Positions 10,548-23,070 are shown, counted from the first letter of the stretch. The stretch is 64,000 nt of DNA from Conchocele bisecta (GCA_029237695.1 CM055279.1:5784323-5848322), one strand, 5' to 3'. A program made the numbers and translations. The notes: generated by a model from the letters alone, not told the origin.

Positions 10548-11814
10548 CTAGAAAAAGTCGATGGCGCGCCATCGCAATATACCCACTTTCCCCAAATGCT
10601 AAGTCCGAAAGGGGGAAGTAATCCATGATGGAGGGTCGGATAAAAAATCCGAATTCACTTTGCGCATGTGCACATGATAACGAAGCTACATAGCAAATAT
10701 GAGGCGCGTAGGTATGAAGGTGAAAAAGTTTTTCGAGTTACAAGGAAAAAATGGGAAATTCTGAGTCGGAAAGGGGTTTGGTAATCGATGATGGAGGGTC
10801 GGATCAAAAATGGGAATTCACTTTGCGCATCTGCACATGAACGAAGGTACATACTAAATATCAGGCGCATAGGTATGAAGGTGAAAAAGTTTTTCGAGTT
10901 ACAAGGAAAAAATGGGAAATTCTGAGTCCGAAAGGGGGAGATAATCCATGATGGAGGGTCGGATGAAAAATCCGAATTCACTTTGCGCATCTGCACAATG
11001 TAACGAAGCTACATAGCAAATATGAGGCGCGTAGTTATGAAGGTGAAAAAGTTTTTCGAGTTACAAGGAAAAAATGGGAAATTCTGAGTCCGAAAGGGGG
11101 AGATAATCCATGATGGAGGGTCGGATCAAAAATCGAATTCACTTTGCGCATCTGCACATGATAACGAAGCTACATAGCAAATATGAGGCGCTAGGTATGA
11201 AGGTGAAAAAGTTTTTCGAGTTACAAGGAAAAAATGGGAAATTCTGAGTCCGAAAGGGGGGAGATAATCCATGATGGAGGGTCGGATCAAAAATCCGAAT
11301 TCACTTTGCGCATCTGCACATGATAACGAAGCTACATAGCAAATATGAGGCGCTAGGTATGAAGGTGAAAAAGTTTTTCGAGTTACGAGGAAAAAATGGG
11401 AAATTCTGAGTCCGAAAGGGGGAGATAATCCATGATAGAGGGTCGGATCAAAAATCCAAATTCACTTTGCGCATCTGCATGATAACGAAGCTACATAGCA
11501 AATATGAGGCGCGTAGGTATGAAGGTGAAAAAGTTTTCGAGTTACGAGGAAAAAATGGGAAATTCTGAGTCCGAAAGGGGAGATAATCCATGATGGAGGG
11601 TCGGATCAAAAATCCAAATTCACTTTGCGCATCTGCACATGATAACGAAGCTACATACCAAATATCAGGCGCGTAGGTATGAAGGTGAAAAAGTTTTTCG
11701 AGTTACAAGAAACGTGACGGACGTACGGACGGACGTACGGACGTACGGACGGACGGACACCCGTGACGAAAACAATATACCCGTTTTTTTTTACAAAAAA
11801 AGTGGGTATAATAA
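10548..11814 (-). mobile_element. Pearl-like (Helentron-type) non-autonomous element 1
   Basis: This 1.27-kb insertion splits a LINE frame. In minus orientation it begins TTATTATACCCAC, has an ACGG microsatellite (about 11715-11758), then about seven core units of roughly 160 bp, then AAAGTGGGTATA, the hairpin CGATGGCGCGCCATCG and a terminal CTAG. The inverted TATACCCACTTT/AAAGTGGGTATA pair is subterminal. Removal joins the LINE frame without a target duplication. This is the layout known for oyster pearl elements and Helentron-associated elements. No protein is encoded. Confidence 0.8.
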
Positions 11815-12049
11815 TAAGCGGAAATTTGCCGAGTTCTCCATAAACCATGACATTTGGTGTGGATTTCTTTACCCCCAAAACAGTTTTACAAAATTTCAAA
11901 TGAATTGTTTCTATAGCCGAAATGTTTTCAAATCCCCAGATTTCACAGGCATAGCAGAGAATTGGAGTGATACATTGATCAAATAACTTAAGCTGACAGT
12001 CTACTGGAGTTGACAAGTTGTGAAACGGTGCGGTTATCGAACACTCCAT
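11815..12049 (-). pseudogene. LINE remnant, upstream half of the split frame
   Basis: The minus-strand frame carries LKLFDQCITPILCYACEIWG and FCKTVLGVKKSTPNVMVYGEL, the block just after the reverse transcriptase domain in CR1/RTE/I-like LINE proteins. It ends at GKFPL, and the next residues are found across the insertion at 10547. The remnant stops near 12060, so it is 5'-truncated as usual for LINEs. Confidence 0.85.
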
Positions 12050-12174
12050 TAGCGTGATTAATCAGGGGGGATTTGACGTAAAGCGGCGTCTTAGAACATC
12101 TGTCACGACCCACACCACGAGGACTGGGTTAGTTATTTAGCTTATGTGTAAGGTTGAAATTTATTATTCACCAG

Positions 12175-12515
12175 GGCTCCAGATAAGGAATTAGTAATTG
12201 AGTATTGTCACTCCATCATTTCTGAAGCAATTGGGTATTTCAAAATTTTAAGTGGGAAAATAAAATCACACTACTGTTTACACATCAACATATACCAATT
12301 AGTGAATTGTTTGCTTCGAAATGAAATAGCAAGATGTGTTTTCATGGAAAATAAGAAAAATATGCTATAGTTGTGGTCTATTTATTATTTTCTGGAGCAT
12401 GATAAAGGTACCACACTTTCTATTTTTTGATACTCACTACTTCTGATTTCAGTTGGGTTTTTGGCAATTTTAATTGGATATTTAAGCAAATACGCAACTT
12501 ATCTGGAGCGCTCCT
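12175..12515. mobile_element. CTCCAGATAAG MITE, family A
   Basis: Ends GGGCTCCAGATAAG and CTTATCTGGAGCGCTCC. The interior shares CAATTGGGTATTTC and GGTACCACAC with copies at 15324-15723, 26365-26768, 57237-57632, 59380-59600, 60733-61270 and 61573-61905. This copy lacks part of the central palindrome. Confidence 0.8.
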
Positions 12516-12604
12516 TCAAATATATGATTTATTAAGCAATTAAATGCAAGGGAGCGCTAGCGACCGCAGCATTTATAGTGCTGCCAAGTGTACAACGAAA
12601 TGTA

Positions 12605-13045
12605 TCATCATTCAGAAATCTGCATAACACGGTGAAACACGGTGCCGTGAAACATTTTTGATATCCAGTCAATACAATTTTTGCATTTTACAGCCATTTG
12701 AAGGTGTTGACGGGATAAATAGAATAGTAGGTTAGTGCCGTGAATGGGAAAAAATATCTGGCGCGGCACAGAAACGGGATGGGCGAGGCTCTGCCGAGCA
12801 CATCCCATTTCCGTGCCGCGCCAGATATTTTTTCCCATTCACGGCACTAACCTACTATTCTCTATCTATTTTCCTTATTTCTGAACGAAAGTATATGTTG
12901 TGACCACTCATTTGAACCGTCTCGGCGAGACGGTTCAAATGAGTGGTCACAACATATACTTCTGATGAGAAATAAAGAAATTCTTGAGCCTTGCCGGATA
13001 TTTTTTCCCATTCACGGCACTAACCTACTATTCTCTATTTATTAA
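12605..13045. mobile_element. Composite foldback, copy 2
   Basis: The same order of blocks as 6030-6440, with a better-preserved inner hairpin at 12881-12975 whose tip is CCGTCTCGGCGAGACGG. Confidence 0.8.
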
Positions 13046-14100
13046 TGTAGCATGGGTAATTGTCATTGAGATATCTTCATAACCATTCTTCTTCATTATA
13101 TAATATGGGTCATGTCATTCAGTATATTCATAACCGCTCCTCTTTCTTCATTAATGTAACATGGGTCATTTTCATTCAGATATCTTCATAACCGCTCTTC
13201 TTTCTTCATTAACATGAATACTCTTCCTGATATCTTCAATGTTAGTTATTCTTTATCAATGTGAAATATGCCATTTGCATCCAGATATTATCAACGGGAA
13301 TACAAACCAAACATTTGCATATCTTGTATTTATGTGGCGTTTTCATATGTTTGTGTTAATCGCTACCAGGGATTCCGCTGGGGAAACAAATTACCACTTA
13401 AAAAAAAAAAAAAAAGTATATTTTTTTTTTTTGTTTTTCTTTCTCGAAAATTCTATTTTTGTTATCGCCAATTGTTTATTTTTATCGCCAATTGTGAAAG
13501 TGGCGATCGCCACATGGAATCCCATGCGCTACTGTGTCATTATGCATGTGTCAAAACTTCTCCGTTAAGTTGATTGTAGCTTTAAATACTGCCAGGGGAC
13601 GTTCTACACATACATGTATTTAATATATCACCAGTCTGAGAGTGGTTTTGATGATTTTTATTCTGATGTTATTATTTACTTTTTGTGTCATTTGCGATGT
13701 ATATAATGCTATATTATATGTATAAAACAGGCATATTTTAGAAAAGATGATACAAAACTAACAAGTAAACTATACAATAAACGAAAATGGACCACGATCT
13801 GACATAACCAGACTATTGCCATCCTGACCATTGCAGATCCAGATCAACTGAATATTACATATCATGTCAGATTGTGGCCCAATCAACTACTGTCTGTTCC
13901 ACATTTTGCTGGCGACGAACATTTGACTATAATACACATTAAATCTAAAATACAAATTTAAATGTAAGTACATGTACGTTTTTATCAATAACAAAAAGTC
14001 ACTCTCCCCAATACAATTTATTTGATGAAAGTCCATCAAATATTGATTTTATTGCAAAAAAATAACTATTTTTCCTATGGGAATTTAACATGGGGGCTAA
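13046..14100. other. No gene; short repeat fragments
   Basis: ATGGGTCATT-type short repeats run to about 13215. An A run and a T run lie at 13400-13430. ATCGCCAATTG repeats near 13465-13510 recur at 51175-51230. A lone CTGTCTGTTCCAC end of the 7673 family is at about 13890. Nothing looks coding. Confidence 0.5.
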
Positions 14101-14199
14101 AATAGATTTTTTTAAATAATTTTGTAATTTGTCGACCGATTTTCAAAATGTAACCTTTGTTTCTTAGCTAACCATTAACGTGGTTAAATTTGGTTATGA

Positions 14200-14690
14200 T
14201 CGATCAAGTAGAACTTGAGTTATTGCGTGGACAAGGATACAGAGTGCGAAAATTAAAAATGGCTGCCAAGGGGAGATAAGTCATCGGAAAAAAAATATCA
14301 AAATCAATAGGCTTCTTTGTCTTGCCGTGTTAAACATGTATACCGAATTTCGTTACAATACGTCAAGTAGGACTCTAGTTATTGCGTGGACAAGCTGTGC
14401 CCATGTGCCCGCCCGCACAAGATGAATACATAATACGTCCCGTTTTTTCAAACGGGCTTATAAAAAGGGGCATAACTGCGGATGGATCAGTGGGACAGCG
14501 AACATTTTACGTTACGCATTCCTGCACTAGACGGTTGCGGTGTATACCGAGTATAAAGAGTATAAAGAGAATCAGCCAAAAACTGTAGAAGTAGTTCGCC
14601 GGACAAGGCAAATTGTCTATTGACAGACGGACGGACAGGGTAAACAATATATGCCACCGACAACTATCATTGCGGTGGCATAACAATGCT
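14200..14690 (+). mobile_element. Hairpin-ended element with GACGGACGG microsatellite
   Basis: The right end carries AGACGGACGGACAGGG followed by the hairpin ATGCCACCG...CGGTGGCAT and then AA. The left part repeats GTCAAGTAGNACT...GTTATTGCGTGGACAAG twice, about 170 bp apart, which fits a short tandem core. Left boundary uncertain. Confidence 0.55.
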
Positions 14691-14699
14691 TATGTATAT

Positions 14700-15320
14700 G
14701 TTATTGTTCGCATATTTAATATTTAAGGAATTAAATGCGAGGGGGCGTTAGCTGACAAACCGCAGTTTATGTGGCCCTAAGACTGAAGACAGAAGCAAGA
14801 TTCGCAGACGGAAGCTATCAAATAGGACGTCTGCGTTTGGTTAATGACGCGTTATAAATTCAATTAATATCGCACTACGGCTTACAAGCTGTCAATAGTG
14901 ACATAGCATTGGATAAATAACCGCAGAGAAAATGAGCGCGAATGGCTGTGTTTACATTCCACTTACCTGACTGATTGCGCCATCTATCGGGTTATTCGAT
15001 TTTCGCAGCAAATTGACGTTCACTGACTATCCGTCCACCCAATTCATCCACGCAACCCAATCACTCCGTTCACCCATCCATCTATTTAAATAAAGTACGT
15101 AGGACATCGATTCGGGATTCTTAGTAAATTTCATTGAATTTTGAGTCTGTTCTGTCATGTATATTACGTTTTAAGAAAAACAAAAAAAAGTTCTATCAAT
15201 CAGTTCCACGATAAAATGGTAGATACACAGACTATCAGGAAACACTCTGTTTGCAATTATGTCTATTTTCTTAAAGATATTCATACATGCACTTTGTATC
15301 ACATGTAACGCGATGTTCAC
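14700..15320. other. No supported feature
   Basis: Single-copy-looking sequence without an exon I can support. There are no splice-flanked open stretches of note. Confidence 0.4.
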
Positions 15321-15323
15321 CCA

Positions 15324-15723
15324 GAGCTCCAGTTAAGCTGCGTAGTTGTGTAAATACAAAATTAAAATTGGCAAAAACCCAATTGAAATCAGAAGTAGCG
15401 AGTATCGAAAAGCAATTACAAATTTGTGGTACCTTTATCATGCTACAGAAAACAATAACCAGACCACAAATATAGCACATTTTTTCTTATTTTCCATGAA
15501 AACACATCTTGGTATTTCATTAGAATTGTCTCCAAGCATACAATTCTAATGAAATGCCAGGACATGTTTTCATTTCGAAGCAAACTATTCAATAAGTGCT
15601 GTCTGTTGATGTGTAAACAGCAGTGTGATTTTATTTTACCGAAATAAAATAATGAAACACCCAATTGCTTCAGATATGATGGAGTGAAAATACTCAATTA
15701 CTACTTTCTTATCTGGAGCCCTG
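15324..15723. mobile_element. CTCCAGATAAG MITE, family A, near full length
   Basis: Runs from GAGCTCCAGTTAAGCTGCG to CTTATCTGGAGCCCTG, about 400 bp. Its centre is the palindrome CATTAGAATTGTCTCC and its inverse, partly altered on one side. Confidence 0.85.
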
Positions 15724-16375
15724 CCAACACGTAATAATAATAATAATAAGGAGTAATAAATACATATACATAGTTAGATACTAACAATACACATAATGCA
15801 ACCGCATATAATGCATGTACAGTAAAACGTTCATAAACGTACGTTTTAGTCCCTTACCGAAATTACGTAACGTCGTAACCAAGTCTGTGACGTCGCAGCC
15901 CAAACGCTGTTTATAGCAACGTCGCTATGCGAGCAACCCGAGAATCACGCTAGTGAAATCTCTTAACAAATTGCGATATTTTAATCGAATTATTCGACTA
16001 TGAATGCCTTCGATAACGTACAAATCTGCGAAATGGATGATATTCCAGTAAAGGAGAAGACCAAGAAGAAATCTTGTCCACGACTGACGCGAAAAGCCAG
16101 AAGGAAAGATGAAAAGTAGAACCGCCAACTATTGAAGGTAACTATGCACTTAAAGTAACTGTATGTTTCCAGGAAATGTGTTTACTGCCGGAAAAGTCAT
16201 ACATGTATATTGGACCAACGCAGTCAATTATTACATGCATTATTATTATACGTTGATGTATACATGTAAATTGATATATACTGCAAAATAGACCCATATA
16301 CGAACTATATAAGATAGCGATATTTCGCTACAATCCTCTTACTCGGCGTGTATGCCTACCCATAATTGATGTACA
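15724..16375. other. No supported gene; AAT microsatellite
   Basis: An (AAT)n run at about 15731-15748. The rest is AT-rich sequence with no exon or repeat end that I can support. Confidence 0.45.
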
Positions 16376-16700
16376 AGGATGATAACCGTGTTTCCTTAAA
16401 AGGTTAACGGAAACAACATATTTATTCTTTTGATGAACACTAATTATAATTTATAATATTTCAATACAAATACTTATTCAGGTGGCCCGTGTAATTGATA
16501 TATAATTAATTTAATGCATATCAACATAGTCTGATAATACAAACGCGCGTCTCTATCAGTAATTGAAAGATCAATACATGATTATATCGTTATAGCGGGC
16601 CCTCATATGTTGTATAACTGGTGGAATAGTTTCGCAATTATGCACGTGTTTAATTCCTATAAGAACAGTTTGTGCCTACCAGATGGAACCCCGACTTTAA
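16376..16700. mobile_element. Degraded TTAA MITE relative
   Basis: Shares GATAACCGTGTTTCCTTAAAA, GCGCGTCTCTATCAGTAA and TTGTGCCTACC with the elements at 1444, 8590 and 19254 but lacks recognisable terminal repeats. An old diverged copy. Confidence 0.6.
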
Positions 16701-17061
16701 TAGAACATTGGCCGTTTTGGCCTGCACCAGGTCACTGAAATACATAGCTATTTTTACATTCCAACATTCCAACACATCCATGTTTTACAAACATACGGTA
16801 TTTTTATCCCTTCCCCACCCCTAAATAATATTTGCCCACAATATCTGTCTAGGGATGCTGCTTTGTTTCACACATGATCCATGCCCGGACACCCAAGGTT
16901 AAGGTCACTGGGGACTTATGTTCACCTTGTTTGTAAGGCGAATGCGTTGGAGTTTTAATGTTTTCTCAATACTTTATGTTTCTTATCATGCATCTGCTTC
17001 ATATTTCATACACACGCATTACTCTAATGGTCCTCTACCGCCCTGGGGTGAAATTTTGTTA

Positions 17062-17161
17062 TTTCTTCATCAAAAATGGCAAGTTGGGAGTCCTTTAGAA
17101 TCGTCTCATTGAGACGATTCTAAAGCACTCCCAACTTGCCATTTTTGATGGAGAAATAAGA
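17062..17161. repeat. 100-bp hairpin with tip CGTCTCATTGAGACG
   Basis: Base TATTTCTTCATCAAAAATGG pairs with CCATTTTTGATGGAGAAATA. The tip is AGAATCGTCTCATTGAGACG. Base and tip resemble the hairpins at 12881, 18695, 32937 and 43838, but the middle of the arm differs. Confidence 0.85.
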
Positions 17162-17603
17162 AAGTTACCTCAAAATTACGCACCTTAACTGGAGGTCTGA
17201 CATTGCTCTAATGGTCCTCTACCGCCCTGTGACAAATCCACGTTCGTCCCGCTCCATTTTGGACTTAGAAGTTTGCCTCGTTTTCTATCAAAGCGGTATT
17301 TGTGGACATCCGTGTTCTATGAACATATTTTCTATTTATTGTATAAAATGACCGTTTATAGTGTAATAACAAAGGGTATTCAAATTTGAATACATGTAAT
17401 ACATATATGTAAATGAGACCTACATATAAATGAATGGTAATGTGCTTACACGTATGTAATAAATATAGTGTAACTTTTGTGCTGATTTAATAAAGTGTAT
17501 GTTAGTTATTAAACTCGTTGATACATGTATATCTAATCATCACTCAGGAAATATCATGCATTTATACAATTTTCATGAAGAATAGCACATAGTTTATACT
17601 ATA

Positions 17604-17948
17604 ATAATTCCAGCACAAAAATATTTACACATTTCCATAACATTTGATTGGCCGGTAGCAAGTCTCTGTCCAAAATTTATATCCCAGTAAACTCCCACGC
17701 CGAACTACTTTCCGTAACCGTGAGGCGCAGTTAAAATAATTCTTAAGAAAACGGAAAATAAACACATTTTCTTGATGAATTTATTTCAAATGCTGGAATT
17801 ATAAGGAATTAATGGCCTTTTTGTGGAATTTATCGGGGATATAAACTTGGAAAAGTCGCGGGAATACTGGACGAGGCCTTCTGGCCTTCGTCCAGTATTC
17901 CCGATACTTTTCCAAGTTTATACCCCGATAAATTCCACAAAAGGGCCA
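17604..17948. mobile_element. AATAATTCCAGCACAAAA element, copy 1
   Basis: 345 bp ending in a palindrome with arms of about 60 nt (GGAATTTATCGGGGATATAA... and its inverse). A second copy with the same layout is at 20004-20345. Confidence 0.8.
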
Positions 17949-18639
17949 TGCATTCCCATAGTAAGGACGCGTAGGGCCCCTGATCATCCAATGATTCATG
18001 CATAATTGCTTTGTAAATGTGATGGAATATATGCATAACATGCATGTGAACATTCTCTCCTTACTATATCCTACAAGGTGCATAGAGTTGCCATGTCGGC
18101 CATCTTTGTGTGTACAAGCCATCGGCCAGATTTACCTTTTATTGCGTTTGACACATCCTACTAATAATATGACAAACACATGAATACAATTTGGTGCAAC
18201 ATTATGGGGAGCCATCAGAAAACAGCATGTTATGCCTTGTTTTCAGCAAATTTATATACAAAGTCTGATACTTGAATGGTTTGTTGACCCTTTGTTAAAA
18301 TGTTTCAGAATTCAGTAAAGACTGTGTAACAGTAAGAACAATACACACTGCTGTATATATGTACCTGTATTACCATACATACATGTACTGTATTGAATCC
18401 AGCGACTTGTAAGCAGTATCTGCGTGTATTGTCACTATTATCTAAATGCCTGCTATGCGAGTAAATACGGCATTTACCTGTGGCAGGTGTACTTCTAACA
18501 ATAGACAGTGCATCAGTTTGACATTTTACGCATTGAAAGTGTCCATTGTATATTTTGTGAGTGATGGTAAAAAAACTCAGAAAGACAGCTTTGAGTCACG
18601 TGTGTGAGATACTATGTATATAGTTGACGTCCTATATAT
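17949..18639. other. No supported feature
   Basis: I see no exon or repeat structure that I can support beyond short ATACATGTA-type words. Confidence 0.4.
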
Positions 18640-19080
18640 AGAGAATAGTAGGTTAGTGCCGTGAATGGGAAAAAATATCCGGCAAGGCTCAAGAATTTAT
18701 TTATTTCTCATCAGAAGTATATGTAGTGACCACTCATTTGAACCGTCTCGCCGAGACGGTTCAAATGAGTGGTCACAACATATACTTTGGTTCAGAAATA
18801 AGGAAAATAGATAGAGAATAGTAGGTTAGTGCCGTGAATGGGAACAAATATCTGGCAAGGCTCATGAGACGGGATGGGCGAGGCTATGCCGAGCACATCC
18901 CGTTTCCGTGCTGCGCCAGATATGTTTTCCCATTCACGGCACTAACCTACTATTATATTTATCCAGTCAAAACCTACAAATGGCTGTAAAATGCAAAAAT
19001 AGTATTGACTGGATATCAAAAATATCAAAAGATATCAAAAATGTTTCACGGCACATACGCACTGTGTTGACGGGATAAAT
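18640..19080. mobile_element. Composite foldback, copy 3 (inverted)
   Basis: The same blocks as 6030-6440 and 12605-13045, in the opposite order. The inner hairpin at 18695-18802 has the tip CCGTCTCGCCGAGACGG. Confidence 0.8.
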
Positions 19081-19253
19081 CTGGGACGTATTGCACCAAC
19101 TTTTATTAGATTTTCTGCCATAGTATTTGTTGTATGTGTCAAACGCACCAAGTGGTGAAACTGTCCGATAGCATGCACACACTATAGATATTCAGTCACA
19201 TGTATGATTCTACTACATTTTAAACAAAATGTCCTATTCTATGAAGTCAGTCC

Positions 19254-19776
19254 TTAAAGGTACATGCCCACTCAGTAGGTCATACTATAGGGAGACAGAT
19301 AGTTTTGTTATTCTGTAGATATGAAATTTTCTGGAAAACTAAACATTCATTCACCATTACCCCACGCATTGATTGGCAATATTATACATTTTATATCAGA
19401 CATATATTTCCACACTGATGTCAGGGGCGATAACCGTGTTACCTTAAAATGTTAACGTACATTACTATTTATCCTCCGAATTTATTTTTTGATGTGCAAT
19501 GATCATACTTTATAATATGTTGAAAATATTCTGTGTTCAGGTGACACATATATTAAATTAGTATAAATAATTAAAAAATATGATGTCTCATTTGCATATG
19601 AAAATAGCCTGATACCACCGCGCGTCAATATCAGCAAAATAAATATTACTAAATGATTATATCTGTATAGCGGGCACTCGTAATTTTTAGAACTGGTGTA
19701 ATAGTGACACAATTATACACGTATTTAATTCCTATATAGAGCATGTTGTGCCTACCGAGTGGGCATGTACCTTTAA
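19254..19776. mobile_element. TTAA-flanked MITE, copy 3
   Basis: About 523 bp with TTAAAGGTACATGCCCACTC at both ends in inverted orientation and TTAA outermost. The interior aligns with copies 1 and 2. Confidence 0.85.
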
Positions 19777-19891
19777 TACAGAAAGGTTTAATTGATACAT
19801 TAGAAATAAACTTTGAGATTTGCCAGCGTATGAAAGTGTGAATATTTTCCTCAAATAACAGCTGGTTTTGATTTGGCCTGGTGCACAGTAA

Positions 19892-20595
19892 CAGGGCTCC
19901 ATATAAGCTTTGTGTCTAGAGCGTACTATACCCCCTGATTTTAAAATCATTGCGTATTTTACTTTTACAAATGGATTATTGATTGTTTTCATTCAATAGG
20001 GAATAATTCCAGCACAAAAATATTTACACAATTCCCTAACATTTGATTGGTCCGTAGCAAGTCTCTGTCCAGAATTTATATCCCAGTAAACTCCATGCCG
20101 AACTACTTTCCGTAACCGTCGGGCGCAGTTAAAATAATTCTTAAGAAAATGGAAAATAAACACATTTTTTTCATGAATTTATTTCAAATGCTGGAATTAT
20201 AAAGAATGAATGGCCTTTTTGTGGAATTTATCGGGGATATAAACTTGGAAAAGTCGCGGGAATACTGGACGAGGCCTTCCGGCCTTCGTCCAGTATTCCC
20301 GCGACTTTTCCAAGTTTATACCCCGATAAATTCCACAAAAAGGCGATTCATTCCTATAATAAATGATAAAAAAAATGCAACAAATTCACTTATTGCTGTG
20401 ACACTGTTTGCTTTTTGCAGCTCAATTAAGTGAATTTTCGAATTTATGACAGTATTTCACTTACTAAATTTGAAAATCAATGCGTATTGTCACATTGATG
20501 TGCGTATTTTGTACTCCCACTTTTGATAATAAATGCATATTCAGCTAAAATAATTGCGTAAAATACGCCAATACGCACCTTATCTGGAGTCCTGC
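19892..20595. mobile_element. CTCCAGATAAG MITE, family B, split by a second element
   Basis: Ends CAGGGCTCCATATAAG and CTTATCTGGAGTCCTG enclose family B text (ATCATTGCGTATTTTAC, TTTTTGCAGCTCAATTAAG). The insertion at about 20004-20345 is a copy of 17604-17948. Confidence 0.75.
20004..20345. mobile_element. AATAATTCCAGCACAAAA element, copy 2
   Basis: Near-identical to 17604-17948, including the terminal palindrome with a GAGGCCTTCCGGCCTTC centre. It sits inside the family B MITE, so it inserted later than that element. Confidence 0.8.
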
Positions 20596-22026
20596 GATTG
20601 GTTAAGTAGAATATTCTTTTTAAAATTAAAGTCCAAATACACCGATTGATTCATGAATGTCCATGTTACATGATCAATATGAAGTCTCTACCAGGTTTCT
20701 ATTGTGCACTTGTTACATTATTAGGCCATAAATGAAATATAAACCAAACGATCAAAATCTATGTTTAATTTGTGGAAAAAAAGTCCCCCCACATTATCTT
20801 GACAGTTGAATAAAATAATGAGGCAAATTAGTTATAACTAGTGAAGGAATATGACCTTTGTTATACATATGAGTCTGTTCCAAATCCTTACATGTATCAA
20901 ATGTCCACATATTGAAACAATCCCTTATTAAAGTAATATTAAAGGTACATGCCCACGCAGCAGGCTACACTGTACTACAGCTTTTCATTTTCTGTCATGC
21001 CTTATATGAGCCACATGTCTACCCACTAACGAGTTATCTTTTAATTACGGCACGTGTTAATTGGTGTTAAATCGCATTTTATATGCCGCGACCAGAAAGG
21101 GTATTTTCCGACCTCGTGCTATTTTTACCAATACGCGTCACGCGACACTGTCAATCATATCACATCTTTGACATGCGCAGTGAAGTATCGGAAGTTGAGA
21201 AGAAAACTCTCTATTCGAGTCTAAATCTAAATCTCCACGTAACTCTTTCCATTTGGTGATCTGGTCGCCAATATTAACCACTCTCTCTCTCTCTGTACTG
21301 CCTGTCCCGACGCTGTTTCATACAATTTCCGTCCTGGACGTTTCGATATGTTTATATTCTTGTTTACATATTTAAGGGAGAGGATTTAAATAAGCTTGCT
21401 TTCAATCCAATCCCATTTGCATATTACTGTATATAGTAACTTTGACACTGACAATGAACTTGTAAACAATATGCAAATAAAATATGTTTAAACTAAAACT
21501 ACATATTGGAAAGCCTACTGGCGCTTGTAGTATACTGCGCATGCGCACCGCAAGCCGTGATGTGAAAGTCGTCGTCCCCGCACATTATTCATGTTATACG
21601 ATGATGAAGAAACGGGTACATACTTGTTGATGCAAAAAAAATGACTACCGTAAGTGTTTCCACAGAAATGTGGAGGTACAAGGGGTCACTGTCATGTTAA
21701 TGGGGGCATGAGTGTGTTTCAAATGATTATATGTATCAAGTGTCCAAATATTGAAGCGATCCATCAAGCCATTTTAATGTTATACGATGATGAAGAAACT
21801 TGTACAAATTTTTTGACGCAAATGTGAAGGTTTTTGTGGTTAATGACTGCATGAGTGTGTTCCAAATGCGCACATGTACATGTATCAAGTGTCCAAATAT
21901 TGAACAAATCCGTCAAGTAATATTAAAGTAATATCATGATGAAGAAGCTTGTACAAACTTTCATACATTTGTGAAGACGACGACGAAGGAAAAAGCAGAC
22001 GGACATTACACATATTGTAAGTTTTC
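20596..22026. other. No gene; one unpaired TTAA MITE end
   Basis: TTAAAGGTACATGCCCACGC at 20939 is a single end of the TTAA family with no partner downstream. A CT run lies near 21282-21292. ATATTGAA...CAAATCC and TATGATGATGAAGAA words repeat loosely between 21590 and 21960. I see no exon. Confidence 0.5.
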
Positions 22027-22278
22027 AGTAGCCGATTTCATCAAAATTGCAAAGTATACTTATCTATCAAAAGTATACTTATCTAGCAAAGTATACTTTG
22101 AGGGAGTAATCATTTATTTTTCCCAAAATGCATTATTTCATATAGAACTATTAACCACTGCATATATTTGATGATTAAAAGTATGCAGAATTATTATACT
22201 GAATGTATTACATTATCAGCCATTTTAAGTATACTATGCTAGATAAGTATACTTTGCAATGTTGGTGAAATAGGCTAC
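22027..22278. mobile_element. AAAGTATACTT MITE, copy 1
   Basis: Terminal inverted repeats GTAGCCGATTTCATCAAAAT and ATTTCACCAACATTGCAAAG-type ends, with repeated AAGTATACTT words. Relatives lie at 23596-23902, 37170-37460, 37465-37760, 44690-44945 and 47650-47995. Confidence 0.8.
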
Positions 22279-22390
22279 TGGAGATGAATATATATGACAC
22301 TAAATAACTACATAATATTAAAATTCAGTTGGTATATATATATGCAATAATGCCTTACTGATATAAGAGCCAACAACTTAATTGGAACAG

Positions 22391-22730
22391 CAGGGCTCCA
22401 GATAAGGTGCGTATTGGCGTATTTTACACACTTTTGTTAGTCGAATACGCACTGATTATCAAAAGTGGGAGTAGAAAATACTCAAACCAGTGTGAAAATA
22501 CGCATTGATTTTCAAACTGAATAGTGAAAATACTGTAATAAAGACTAAAGTTGAATTTTACTTAGTTGAGCTGCAAAAGCTCAAATAAGTGAATTTTCAA
22601 ATGTTTTATATTTTTCTTATCATTTGTTCCCTGAATAATATAGAATAAAATCAATAATACATTTGTAAAAGTAAAATACGCATTGAATTTGAATATGGGG
22701 CTATAATACTCATTAGAAACAAATCCTGAA
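22391..22730. mobile_element. CTCCAGATAAG MITE, family B, right end lost
   Basis: Starts CAGGGCTCCAGATAAGGTGC and follows family B to about TATAATACTCATTAGAAAC, then runs into LINE sequence without the terminal repeat. Confidence 0.7.
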
Positions 22731-22731
22731 T

Positions 22732-23070
22732 GAAAAATACGACTTTCCGCCCGAGAAAATGTTTGACTTACGATACAACAATTCGACCAGAGGAAACAAT
22801 CAGAAGTTATTCAAACCAAGGGCACGACTAAATATTAGAAAATACTCGTTTACTCACAGAGGGATAGACACATGTAATTCTCTCCCGAACAGTGTTATCA
22901 GTGCAAATTCAGTACCCTCCTTTGAGTGACGTTTGGACAAATTTTGGAAAAATCAAGAAATTTTGTATAATTATAATGAGCAAATCGCAACCGGACGCGA
23001 CAGTAATACTAACGAAGAGCTGGAGTCAGAGGCTGAGGATAGCCTACTTCCAGAAGTCGACTTATGGTAA
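22732..23070 (+). pseudogene. LINE remnant, C-terminal end of reverse-transcriptase ORF
   Basis: The plus frame reads KLFKPRARLNIRKYSFTHRG, then NSLPNSVISANSVPSFE and RLDKFW, the conserved C-terminal tail of CR1/Daphne-type LINE proteins (usual pattern RxxSFxxRxxxxWNSLPxxVVxAxSxxxFKxxLDxxW). A TGA at 22927-22929 interrupts the SFExRLDKFW block, and the usual W before NSLP is C here. The frame ends at TAA 23068-23070. All upstream domains are missing, so it is a dead 5'-truncated copy. Confidence 0.85.
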
